NCBI GenBank assembly: GCA_964624235.1
Contig: CAZUXY010000055.1
Coordinates: 1-30,155 of the forward strand
DNA length: 30,155 nt
Source: CAZUXY01 sp964624235
GTDB lineage: Bacteria > Spirochaetota > UBA4802 > UBA5368
Direction: 5' to 3'
The translations under genes were made by a program, and so were the position numbers. The notes beneath the pieces are model-generated. The model was not told the origin of the DNA. It saw only the letters and a list, made by a program, of their open reading frames with translations, and did not search any database. Positions 15,724 through 23,677 of the stretch are shown piece after piece; within the stretch, counting starts at the first letter, position 1, and each line of letters begins with the position of its first letter.

Positions 15724-16458
15724 TCATACCCTGCCGCTGATAAAAAACATCCCCAATCCCGACGCAAACAGCCATACCCCGTACATTGAATGTTCCAGAA
15801 TGCTCAGCGCCAGTGACTTTGATCGGTAGTAATGATAAGCAAAAATAATTCCCGCGAAAAAAGTCAGCACCAGTACCAGCCAGTTTTTATACACGATATG
15901 GCCGAATGAAAACAGCAAAGCGCTGACCGTTATTTTTACCCACTTGAAACGAAAAAGGTACGCGTAACGGTGAAAGAATAATGCCCTGTAGGCCAACGCC
16001 TGCGGGATCACGGAAAAAACGGGATAAAAAACACTGATCAGCAGGAATAATAAAGGTTTTTCCCTGATGAGGAAAAAAACGCGTGAAGGATTAATAACCA
16101 TGATTACGGCAAGTATGAAAAATGATGCGCCGGCGAACAACACCAACACGTGTTTTACTAATCTCTTACCCTCCGGCCAGTTGTAAAACTGTTTATTGCT
16201 GAAACTTGCGTCATTTTTCAGAAAAAAGAAGATGGCCAACCCCAGAGGGGGTAAAATGAGGATCACCGGAAATCTGCACGCTTCCAGGAAAAAAAGCAAC
16301 GGGAACCCGATGTACAGTACGATTATTTCCAGCAATATACGGACATTCCTTCCGCCGATGCCTGTGATCATTTCACATAATGTTTTAACTATAAAATATC
16401 TGGAAGCGATTTCCTGAGGGTATGGTTTCCCGCTACAGAAAAGCCGACAGGAGTCCAT
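15724..16458 (-). CDS. CPBP-family intramembrane protein lacking catalytic glutamates
   Basis: A 244-residue polytopic membrane protein of the CPBP/Abi (Rce1-like) family. Motif 2 (FSFGH) and motif 3 (LEHSMYG) are present in TM segments, as is the HRY and FAGIIFAYHYYRSKSL context of one bacterial subgroup. Motif 1, normally E-E-x-x-x-R (P-Q-E-x-x-Y/F-R in this subgroup), reads PQALAYR. The catalytic Glu is Ala (codon GCG where GAG would be expected), so peptidase activity is doubtful. The Arg and both His motifs are retained. It lies downstream of the ptx operon behind a terminator and is richer in A+T than the first 15 kb. The ATG has no clear ribosome site, so the N-terminus is uncertain. 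Confidence 0.8.
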   Translation of the reverse strand: MDSCRLFCSGKPYPQEIASRYFIVKTLCEMITGIGGRNVRILLEIIVLYIGFPLLFFLEACRFPVILILPPLGLAIFFFLKNDASFSNKQFYNWPEGKRLVKHVLVLFAGASFFILAVIMVINPSRVFFLIREKPLLFLLISVFYPVFSVIPQALAYRALFFHRYAYLFRFKWVKITVSALLFSFGHIVYKNWLVLVLTFFAGIIFAYHYYRSKSLALSILEHSMYGVWLFASGLGMFFISGRV

Positions 16459-16484
16459 TTTTTTCTGAAGTGTTTATTTTTCAA

Positions 16485-16508
16485 TAAAAAAAGCCCCCTG
16501 CCGGGGGT
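16485..16508 (-). terminator. Rho-independent terminator after ptxD
   Basis: Read on the minus strand, CCCCC and GGGGG pair around GGCA and are followed by a C and a run of Ts. It begins about 18 nt beyond the ptxD stop and separates the ptx operon from the CPBP gene. Confidence 0.9.
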
Positions 16509-16525
16509 GTAAATTTCAGGAGTTA

Positions 16526-17515
16526 TTATACATTCAGGGTGTTTCCAGGGATGGTTCCCCGCAGGAAATCAATAATGCTTGCGGCCGCCGATTTTTCAAT
16601 GGCCAGGCGGGCTTCCCGGGTGGCTGATCCCAGATGGGGAGTAAAGACGGTTCGATCCCGGAACTCAAGCAGGAATTCAGGAATTCCTGACGGCCGGTCA
16701 GGCAGGGAGAGATCCTCGAATTCGAACACATCGGCGGCGTAACCCGCCAGACGGCCGCTTTTCAAAACGGGTTCCAGGGCTTTTTCATCCACCACGGACC
16801 CTCTGCCGACGTTTATAATAAAAGCCCCTGGTTTTATCTGAGACAGTTTTGTTTCGTCGATAAGGTGAATTGTGCCGGGGAGCAGAGGCGCCGCAAGAAA
16901 GATGAAATCAGAGACCTGTAATAAGTTAGCGAGGTCCGTCATTATGAATGCATGCTCCCAGAATCGTTCGGGATCATGATTATACTGATGGGGATCATAA
17001 CAATAGACATCAAGATCAAACGCCGTAAGCCGCCGTGCGATCGCCCTGCCCAGCCTGCCGAATCCGATAATCCCCGCGTTCTTTCCCTGGAGGCCGGCGC
17101 CGTAGAGTATGGGCCGCCATCCGTTAAATTTTTTCGAACGGACCAGCATGTCGCCGGCAGGTATTTTCCGCGTCAGGGTCAGCAGCAATGCCACGGCCAT
17201 ATCGGCCGTGGGCGCGGTGAGCAGATCGGGGACTACGGTTACCAGTACTCCTCTTTCGGTGCAGGCCTTAATATCTATATTATCATAACCTTTCAATGCC
17301 CCGGCCACAATCTTCAAATTCGGACAGCAGTCTAAAAGTTCCTGATCGATTTTATCGGGCATGAACGCCATAAGCGCATCCGCTTCTATAGATCTTATTA
17401 TCAGTTCTTCATGTGTAAGGCTTTCTTCATTATCATTCGTATATACGCAACCGTATCGGCGCAGTTCCTGCGCCACTTCATCATGGATACGATGGGTGAT
17501 TACTATTGCGGGCAT
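16526..17515 (-). CDS. ptxD: Phosphite dehydrogenase (phosphonate dehydrogenase)
   Basis: A 329-residue D-2-hydroxyacid dehydrogenase-fold enzyme that oxidises phosphite to phosphate with NAD. It has the Rossmann motif GFGRLG at 151-156. Residues corresponding to those known for Pseudomonas stutzeri PtxD (aligned from memory) are present: Met52, Lys75 in ALKGYDN, Trp133, Tyr138, Arg238 in NVGRGS, Glu267 in VFEFED, His295 in FTPHLGS and Arg304. Asp174 at the end of the second Rossmann strand favours NAD over NADP. Last gene of a tight operon, starting 2 nt after the permease stop, behind a PhnCDE/PtxABC transporter; this context separates it from SerA- or glyoxylate-reductase-like relatives. 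Confidence 0.93.
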   Translation of the reverse strand: MPAIVITHRIHDEVAQELRRYGCVYTNDNEESLTHEELIIRSIEADALMAFMPDKIDQELLDCCPNLKIVAGALKGYDNIDIKACTERGVLVTVVPDLLTAPTADMAVALLLTLTRKIPAGDMLVRSKKFNGWRPILYGAGLQGKNAGIIGFGRLGRAIARRLTAFDLDVYCYDPHQYNHDPERFWEHAFIMTDLANLLQVSDFIFLAAPLLPGTIHLIDETKLSQIKPGAFIINVGRGSVVDEKALEPVLKSGRLAGYAADVFEFEDLSLPDRPSGIPEFLLEFRDRTVFTPHLGSATREARLAIEKSAAASIIDFLRGTIPGNTLNV

Positions 17516-17517
17516 CG

Positions 17518-18357
17518 TTATTTAAACCTTTTTCTCATCGCCGAACTCATGAAATCCACCAGCGTAACGCAGCAGAGAATAATGATCAGCAGCGCGGTTA
17601 CCTGGCGATAATCCATCAGGTTAAGGGAAGATATCAGCTGAAAACCTATGCCGCCGGTCCCGACCATGCCCATAACGGTTGAAGCGCGGAAATTATACTC
17701 CCACCTGTAAAAAGATACATCCGCCATTTGAGGCAGGACCTGCGGCAGCACGCCATGCCATAACACCTGCACGGGAGTGCCGCCGCAGGCCCTCACGGCC
17801 TCAACCGGCGCGGGGTTAATATGCTCAATGGCTTCCGAGAAGAACTTGCCGACCATCCCGACGGAATGGAAGGCGAGCGCCAGCACTCCCGGCAGAATAC
17901 CGAGGCCGACAGCGGCGAGAAAAATAATGCCGAGGATCAGCTCAGGGATGGCTCTCATCAAATTTAAAAAGAGCCTGGCTGCATTATACACAAGAGGATG
18001 AGGCGTTGTATTGCGGGAGGCCAAAAAACCGAAAAAAAATGAAAAAAGAATACAGATCGCCGTTCCGGCAATGCTCATGGCGAAAGTATCCACAAGCGGT
18101 TTTCCCCATTCCATGAATCGGGTAAAATCAGGGGGCAGTCCTTCTACAAATATCATCTGTATAATCGCCGACGCCCCCTTATAGTACCGCATAAGATTGA
18201 AAAAATCCGCATACCAGAGGCACAGGAGAATCATCACGACAATAAGCCCCGAGTGCATCAATTTTCTCAAGAAGTCTTTCTTTCTTGCCGTCATAACCAC
18301 GTCGACAAGAGTTTCATTCTCATGCAGTGAGGCCCTTGTATCCCCCGTAACTTGCAT
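17518..18357 (-). CDS. ptxC: Phosphite/phosphonate ABC transporter permease
   Basis: A 279-residue inner-membrane permease of the PhnE/PtxC family with about six hydrophobic segments. The conserved EAA-type loop that docks on the ATPase is visible in the second half: AVRACGGTPVQVLWHGVLPQ, close to the family's E-A-A-R...G...F..V.LPQ pattern. The MGMVGTGGIGFQL segment is typical of PhnE. Its start is 2 nt after the stop of the binding-protein gene and its stop is 2 nt before ptxD. It carries phosphite (or phosphonate) across the inner membrane with PtxA and PtxB. Confidence 0.93.
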   Translation of the reverse strand: MQVTGDTRASLHENETLVDVVMTARKKDFLRKLMHSGLIVVMILLCLWYADFFNLMRYYKGASAIIQMIFVEGLPPDFTRFMEWGKPLVDTFAMSIAGTAICILFSFFFGFLASRNTTPHPLVYNAARLFLNLMRAIPELILGIIFLAAVGLGILPGVLALAFHSVGMVGKFFSEAIEHINPAPVEAVRACGGTPVQVLWHGVLPQVLPQMADVSFYRWEYNFRASTVMGMVGTGGIGFQLISSLNLMDYRQVTALLIIILCCVTLVDFMSSAMRKRFK

Positions 18358-18359
18358 CT

Positions 18360-19229
18360 CTACTTTTCCAGCGATCCAAGGTCAAGACCCAAAATCCTCG
18401 CCGATGTGCGAATAACATCGTAATTCGAGTCTTTAATCGGGGCAAAACCGTCCGCTTTAAGGGGTTTCAATATGGATGGGTCTTTGAGCCTGATAAAGGC
18501 GTTTCTGATTTTATTTTTCAGTGCCGGATCCAGGTCGTGCTGCATGACCCAGGGGTATTCGGGTATCGGATCGGAATAGGCGATGATCTTTATTCTGGAG
18601 CCATCGATAGTCTTCTTTTTAAGAAGGGCCTGCAGGATCGGCAGGCTGAGGCCGCCGGCGTCTACGTTGCCGCGCATAACATTCAGCGCCACCGCGTCAT
18701 GCTTTCCAAGGAAGCTTTCTTTATAATCACCCGGTTTGACTCCGGCGGCGGCCAATACTCCCTTTGGTATCAGGTGACTGGAAGTGGAAGCCTGGTCACC
18801 GAAAGCCATGCGCTTGCCGCGAATATCCTGGAGTTTATTGATTCCCGAATCGATACCGGCGATGATGACCGATTTATAGGTGGTGGTGCCGTTCTTTAAC
18901 TTTGCCGCGAACGGTTCAATTCGGCATTTCTGTTTGGCGATACAGTAAGACAGGGGACCGAAAAACGCCAGATCGACGTGGCCGTTACGGGTGGCTTCGA
19001 TCATTGCCGCATAACTGGTAAGCACATGAAAATTGATTTTTTTTCCCAGTTGCTTTTCCAGGTACAATTTCAATCCATTGTTGTCCTGGATTACCTTCGC
19101 GGCGTTTTCATCGGGCAGTAGAGCCACCTGAAGGGTTTGCGGATTTCTCGCCTGGGGGAATGCCTGCTCAGGCGCAACAACAGCGGAACATAAGAGAATT
19201 ACAAGCAAACTCAGTATTCGTTTACACAT
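18360..19229 (-). CDS. ptxB: Phosphite/phosphonate ABC transporter substrate-binding protein
   Basis: A 289-residue periplasmic binding protein of the PhnD/PtxB family. A Sec signal peptide (residues 1-26, ending in AFPQA) is followed by two lobes. Family-like segments include VALLPDENA, the loop HVDLAFFGPLSY, and MAFGDQASTSSHLIPKG, in which the Ser/Thr cluster contacts the phosphite or phosphonate oxygens in solved relatives. The ATG lies inside the end of ptxA (19-nt overlap), with an AAGGAG site upstream. The partner ptxD gene points to phosphite as main ligand; phosphonates such as methylphosphonate are an alternative. Confidence 0.93.
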   Translation of the reverse strand: MCKRILSLLVILLCSAVVAPEQAFPQARNPQTLQVALLPDENAAKVIQDNNGLKLYLEKQLGKKINFHVLTSYAAMIEATRNGHVDLAFFGPLSYCIAKQKCRIEPFAAKLKNGTTTYKSVIIAGIDSGINKLQDIRGKRMAFGDQASTSSHLIPKGVLAAAGVKPGDYKESFLGKHDAVALNVMRGNVDAGGLSLPILQALLKKKTIDGSRIKIIAYSDPIPEYPWVMQHDLDPALKNKIRNAFIRLKDPSILKPLKADGFAPIKDSNYDVIRTSARILGLDLGSLEK

Positions 19230-20068
19230 GACTCATACTCCTTTTCATTTTGTTTTTTGATATGCATCGCGCCGGTTTTCATAAGATTCAAATCCGGCAT
19301 TGAGTATCCTTTATAAATTTTCTTTAGATCAGCGTTGTTCAGGTTGTGCGGATCGCCGTCAAAAACAATCCGGCCCTGGTAAAGGCCTATGATACGTTCG
19401 CCGTAACGGCAGGCCAGATTCAACTGGTGCAGGCTGAAGAGTACCGTTATTCCGTCCTCGCGGGAAATCTTGTATAGAACCTCCATTATCGATTCGGCGG
19501 TTGACGGATCAAGGCTCGCTACAGGCTCGTCAGCCAGGATGACTTTTGGATTCTGCACCAGGGCGCGTGCGATTCCAACCCGCTGTTGTTCACCACCGCT
19601 GAGCTGGTCAGATCTTTTCAATGCGTGACGGGCCATACCGACCCGCTCAAGGCATTCCATCGCAAGCAACACCTCTGTTTTGGAAAAGGGGAATACTGTA
19701 CGCAGTGATCGATGGAATCCCAGTCTCCCCATCAGAACGTTCTGCAGCACATTATGACGGCCGACCAGATGGTGTTGCTGAAAAACCATGGCGGTTTGAC
19801 GACGGTGGTTTCTTAAACCCTTTTTTGAATCGGATATATCCTTACCGTCGGATATAATTCTGCCGCTTGAGGGTTTCTGGAGCAGGTTGATGCATCGCAA
19901 AAGGGTGGATTTACCCGCACCGGAACTGCCGAGCAAAACCGTCATCTTTCCTTTGTTGATCTCAAGATCGATGTCGGCCAGAGCCCTGTGCCCGCCCGGG
20001 TATGTCACGGACAACCCGTCGATTATTATTAAAGAATGATCCTTTACCGCTTTAGATTGTATTTTCAT
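19211..20068 (-). CDS. ptxA: Phosphite/phosphonate ABC transporter ATP-binding protein
   Basis: A 285-residue ABC ATPase of the PhnC/PtxA family. Walker A is GSSGAGKST (about 53-61), the Q-loop region is MVFQQHHLVGRHNVLQNVLMG, the signature is LSGGEQQRVGIARAL, Walker B is VILADEPVASLDP and the switch His is in LFSLHQ. It energises uptake through PtxC. It is the first gene of the operon and overlaps ptxB by 19 nt. The ribosome site before the ATG is weak. No ptxE-type LysR regulator or phosphonate C-P lyase gene lies next to the operon. Confidence 0.93.
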   Translation of the reverse strand: MKIQSKAVKDHSLIIIDGLSVTYPGGHRALADIDLEINKGKMTVLLGSSGAGKSTLLRCINLLQKPSSGRIISDGKDISDSKKGLRNHRRQTAMVFQQHHLVGRHNVLQNVLMGRLGFHRSLRTVFPFSKTEVLLAMECLERVGMARHALKRSDQLSGGEQQRVGIARALVQNPKVILADEPVASLDPSTAESIMEVLYKISREDGITVLFSLHQLNLACRYGERIIGLYQGRIVFDGDPHNLNNADLKKIYKGYSMPDLNLMKTGAMHIKKQNEKEYESCVNEY

Positions 20069-20330
20069 ACCGGATTATTTACTATTGCCGGGTTAACGAA
20101 TGATAAAAGATACGTTAGTTTTTCTTTAATTAATAGTTAGATTTATCCTTTTGTGTATGGCATGCCATGGGGTGAATCCCTTGTAAGGGACATTCCAGTC
20201 TCTGTCATTCATTCTCATTTCACCCCTCCATTCCCGCCATGGCCGGCGACAGGTCTGATCTGCCGTATTAGTACGGCAATACACGTGCATGGATAAAAGT
20301 ATCCCCCTCCTCCCCCCGCATTCTCCAAAA
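20069..20330. other. Presumed ptx operon promoter region
   Basis: About 260 nt without a supported gene, upstream of ptxA. The first 90 nt are very A+T rich on the minus strand, suitable for a promoter, and contain a short inverted repeat (TAACG...CGTTA, about 20094-20117). No consensus -35/-10 pair or Pho box stands out. Confidence 0.35.
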
Positions 20331-20692
20331 CCTGTTTGACAACCATGTCTGCACAGGGCTGAATTAGACACGTATCCTTTTGGGGCGACATAGTACTCCC
20401 TGGGAAGAGGTGCCCGCCATGAACCGTTCTTTGCACGCTCATCGTTCTGACCACCGCCGGGTGCGCTGAAAAGCCCACGCTGAATTATACCTTCACATAT
20501 CAGAAAGACCCGGCGGTCAATGAACTGCTGAAGATCTCGCCCACCTATCCCGCAGCCAGGTTCGTGGTATTTTCAGAACCCCCACTATCACGACCCCTCC
20601 CTGGGGACCGACGGCAAGGCCTTTGACGATTACCTGCTGGACGACTGCAAGTTGCTGAAAGAGAGCGGCGAACTGCTGGACGCGGGTATCGG
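20331..20692 (+). pseudogene. Decayed 5' copy of the metallophosphoesterase lipoprotein gene
   Basis: This stretch is a diverged copy of 25256-25630, covering about 85 nt of upstream sequence and about the first 95 codons of the intact gene at 25343. Shared landmarks are cctgtttgaca, the lipobox region (AGC), LNYTF-YQKDPAV, LLKIS and ARFVVFS. It is broken: the signal-peptide region is out of frame with the mature part, giving an in-frame TGA soon after the ATG at 20419. An extra A near 20575 shifts the frame at the first metal-binding motif. Similarity ends at about 20692, in mid-gene. It cannot encode a working enzyme. The two copies are in direct orientation and bracket the GT4-GH130 genes. 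Confidence 0.88.
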
Positions 20693-20697
20693 GGAAA

Positions 20698-21169
20698 TCC
20701 GCTGCGGTGATGGGCGGCCTCTCCCATCGGTGTTATCGGATACTTTCATGCCGTAAATTCAACTACTCTTAGAACGGACATTTGAGGCTTGTATTCACGA
20801 CTACTGCACTGAGTAACTATTGACCTTTCAGGAAAAAGCATACAGTATCCAAAACAATCCACTGTAGTAGACGGTTGATTATCGCACAGGGAGAGTAGTT
20901 ACGGTCTGCCCATGATTTTTATTTTTGCCTTATAATCCGATAAAGATAGAGCAATATCATGGAGTACACCATAAAAGTCTTACCGACCATCGGCGCGTCA
21001 TCCGATATAGACCGCCAACAGCGCCGGCCCCGGCTGGATACGACAACCGTACCATCATTGCCGCCGGGGGCACAGTACGCGGAAAACCTGGAAAGATCGT
21101 CCCCCGCTGATTCCTGACGAAAATACTCATATCGCGGAAACCCGCGGGGAATTACCACAGAAATATAGG
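20698..21169. other. Long intergenic region, no gene seen
   Basis: About 470 nt between the pseudogene fragment and the promoter at 21170. Short open frames on both strands lack ribosome sites and protein-like composition. A TATAAT occurs at about 20930 without a good -35 partner. It may contain remains of the broken metallophosphoesterase locus, but I could not align it to the intact gene. Confidence 0.4.
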
Positions 21170-21198
21170 TTGACATACATCCGCTTCCGGCTTAGCAT
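21170..21198 (+). promoter_or_regulatory. Sigma-70-type promoter for the GT4-GH130 unit
   Basis: A perfect TTGACA (21170-21175), a 17-nt spacer and TAGCAT (21193-21198) form the best sigma-70-like promoter seen in the window. Transcription would start near 21205, leaving a leader of about 188 nt to the ATG at 21393, or about 65 nt to a GTG at 21270. Confidence 0.65.
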
Positions 21199-21392
21199 TA
21201 CAGGACTTACACGCAACTTCATATTCTACAGACACGACATATAGAAAGCTGGGCCGGCACGAAGCTGATGTGAGTGACAGCGGCGCGACGCCGGCCCAAA
21301 CGACGGTAACCAGCTTTTTTACTTACCCAGCCGCCCGGCCCATCATACGTACGTTTGTGAATGAAGTTATCCAAACGGGAAGAAACCTTGTT

Positions 21393-23675
21393 ATGCAGAA
21401 ATCATCAGACATCCGCAAAATCGCGTTCCTCGGCGACTATCTCCCGAGGAAGTGCGGTATCGCGACGTTCACCACCGACCTGCGCACCGCGGTGGCCCTG
21501 GAATTTCCGGCAACGAAGTGCCTGGTCGTACCGGTCAACGACATCGAGGGCGGCTATGAGTATCCGCCGGAGGTGCGGTTCGAGATCGCCGAGCAGGAAC
21601 TGCCCTCTTACCTGCGTGCGGCGGATTTCCTCAACATCACCGATGTGGACCTGCTCTGTGTTGAGCACGAGTTCGGCATCTACGGAGGGGTAGCGGGAAG
21701 TCATCTGCTGGCGCTGCTGCACGAGCTGCGAATGCCGATCGTCACCACGCTGCACACGATCCTGCGCGAGCCCAATCCCGACCAGCGGCGCGTGATGCGC
21801 GAATTGATCCGCCTTTCCACGCGGCTGATTGTAATGGCTGAAAAAGGCCGGGAGTTTCTGCTCGATGTCTATCAGGCGCCGGTGGGCAAGATAGACCTCA
21901 TTCCGCACGGCATTCCCGACATGCCCTTTGCCGACCCGAACTATTATAAAGACGAGTTCGGCGTCGCGGGCAAGCGGGTGCTGCTCACGTTCGGGCTCCT
22001 CTCGCCCAACAAGGGCATCGAGTACGCCCTTCACGCGCTGCCGGGAATTATCGCGGAGTACCCTAATACGGTCTTCATCGTGGTGGGCCAGACGCACCCG
22101 AACCTTCTGCGTGATGAAGGTGAGCTTTACCGATTGAGTCTTGAGCGGATGGCCAAGGACCTTGGCGTGCAGAAGCACGTTATCTTCTTCAATCGTTTTG
22201 TCGAGCTGGATGAGTTGATGCGATTCATCGGCGCCGCGGACATTTACCTTACGCCCTACCTGACTGAAACTCAGATAACCTCGGGCACGCTGGCATATGC
22301 ATTCGGCGCCGGTAACGCGGTGGTGTCCACCCCCTACTGGCACGCGAAAGAACTGCTGACCGAGGAACGGGGTAAACTGGTGCCTTTCCGTGACGCTGAC
22401 GCGATCGCGGCCGCCGTAATCGATCTATTGCACGACGAACCGCTGCGTCATTCGATGCGTAAAAACGCCTACCAGATGGGTCGCGAAATGGTGTGGAGTC
22501 GTGTGGCGCAGCTTTATATGAAATCCTTCCACCAGGCGGGCCATGACCACAGTTTTGTGGGAAGGAAATCATCGCCCATCAAGACACTCGACGAGCAGCC
22601 CGGTCAGCTGCCGGCCCTGAAACTCGACCATCTGTATCGTATAAGTGATTCTACCGGAGTATTTCAGCACGCCAGCTTCACGGTCCCGAATTTCGCCGAA
22701 GGCTACTGCACTGACGATAACGCACGGGCGCTTCTGCTGACGCTGATGCTTCAACAGTCGGGACACGGTTCGACCCGCGTCAACGAACTGGCCGCGACCT
22801 GTGCCGCGTTTTTAAACCATGCCTTCGACCGGAAGAGCCGTCGTTTCCACAATTTCATGAGTTTCGACCGTCGCTGGCTGGACGAAATCGGTTCGGAGGA
22901 TTGCCACGGTCATGCCCTGTGGGCGCTGGGACTCTGCGTGGGGCATGCGGTCCACGGCAGTTTCCACATGCTGGCGGCCGAGCTTTTCGAACAGGCGCTT
23001 CCCATCGCTCCGGAGTTCACTTCGCCGCGCGCGTGGGCGTTCACGCTCATCGGTATCGACGAATACCTGCGGAGGCTGAGCGGCGACCGCCGCGCCGACC
23101 GGATTCGTGAACTGCTCGCGAAAAAGCTGATGCAGCGCTACGCCGATGCCGCCGCCAAAGACTGGGAATGGTTTGAAGACGTGGTCTCTTACACGAACGC
23201 CAAGCTTTCTCACGCGCTGATCCTCAGCGGCCGCACCATGAACAATAACGCGATGCTGGAGACCGGCCTCAAGACACTGAACTGGCTGGTAAAGGTCCAG
23301 ACCTCCGACACCGGCTCGTTCCGGCCGGTCGGCTCAAACGGATTCTTCCAGAGGGGGAAGGAACGCGCGCTTTTCGATCAGCAGCCTATCGAGGCCCAGG
23401 CTACGGTTTCCGCCTGCATCGAGGCGTATAACGCCACCGGCAATATGTTTTGGGTGACGGAAGCGGGACGGGCTTTTGAATGGTTCCTGGGCCGAAACGA
23501 TCTGGGGCTGGCACTGTACGATTCCAGCACCGGGGGCTGCCGCGACGGCCTGCACGTCGACCGGGTCAGCCAGAACCAGGGCGCCGAGTCCACCCTGGCC
23601 TTTCTGCTCGCGCTGGGGGAAATGCAGACGCTCCAGAGTACGCTCATCAGCTTTAAAGAAACTTCGGGCGAATAG
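21393..23675 (+). CDS. GT4 glycosyltransferase fused to an all-alpha C-terminal domain
   Basis: A 760-residue two-domain protein. Residues 1 to about 385 form a GT-B fold, family GT4: GDYLPRKCGIATFTTDL opens the first lobe, LTFGLLSPNKGIEYAL and VFIVVGQTHPN open the second, and ETQITSGTLAYAFGAG is the donor-binding E-x7-E-like region. Residues about 400-755 form a helical, probably (alpha/alpha)-barrel domain with CTDDNARALLL, DCHGHALWALG and GAESTLAFLLALGE motifs, resembling glycan-processing helical domains. A GTG at 21270 would add 41 residues, but those look unlike protein sequence and lack a ribosome site, so the ATG is preferred. It is followed after 2 nt by the GH130 gene. Probable role: making or remodelling a mannose-type glycan. 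Donor and acceptor are unknown. Confidence 0.87.
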   Translation: MQKSSDIRKIAFLGDYLPRKCGIATFTTDLRTAVALEFPATKCLVVPVNDIEGGYEYPPEVRFEIAEQELPSYLRAADFLNITDVDLLCVEHEFGIYGGVAGSHLLALLHELRMPIVTTLHTILREPNPDQRRVMRELIRLSTRLIVMAEKGREFLLDVYQAPVGKIDLIPHGIPDMPFADPNYYKDEFGVAGKRVLLTFGLLSPNKGIEYALHALPGIIAEYPNTVFIVVGQTHPNLLRDEGELYRLSLERMAKDLGVQKHVIFFNRFVELDELMRFIGAADIYLTPYLTETQITSGTLAYAFGAGNAVVSTPYWHAKELLTEERGKLVPFRDADAIAAAVIDLLHDEPLRHSMRKNAYQMGREMVWSRVAQLYMKSFHQAGHDHSFVGRKSSPIKTLDEQPGQLPALKLDHLYRISDSTGVFQHASFTVPNFAEGYCTDDNARALLLTLMLQQSGHGSTRVNELAATCAAFLNHAFDRKSRRFHNFMSFDRRWLDEIGSEDCHGHALWALGLCVGHAVHGSFHMLAAELFEQALPIAPEFTSPRAWAFTLIGIDEYLRRLSGDRRADRIRELLAKKLMQRYADAAAKDWEWFEDVVSYTNAKLSHALILSGRTMNNNAMLETGLKTLNWLVKVQTSDTGSFRPVGSNGFFQRGKERALFDQQPIEAQATVSACIEAYNATGNMFWVTEAGRAFEWFLGRNDLGLALYDSSTGGCRDGLHVDRVSQNQGAESTLAFLLALGEMQTLQSTLISFKETSGE

Positions 23676-23677
23676 CG

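Noticed and set aside
16526..17515. Annotation of ptxD as a generic phosphoglycerate or glyoxylate dehydrogenase
   Set aside because: PtxD-specific residues (Met52, Lys75, Trp133, Tyr138, Arg304) and the ptxABC context favour phosphite dehydrogenase.
20126..20371. 81-codon minus-strand frame upstream of ptxA
   Set aside because: No ribosome site, its composition is not protein-like, and it runs into the pseudogene repeat.
21405..22343. 312-codon minus-strand frame opposite the GT4 domain
   Set aside because: Antisense to a clear glycosyltransferase. No start signal and no protein-like motifs.
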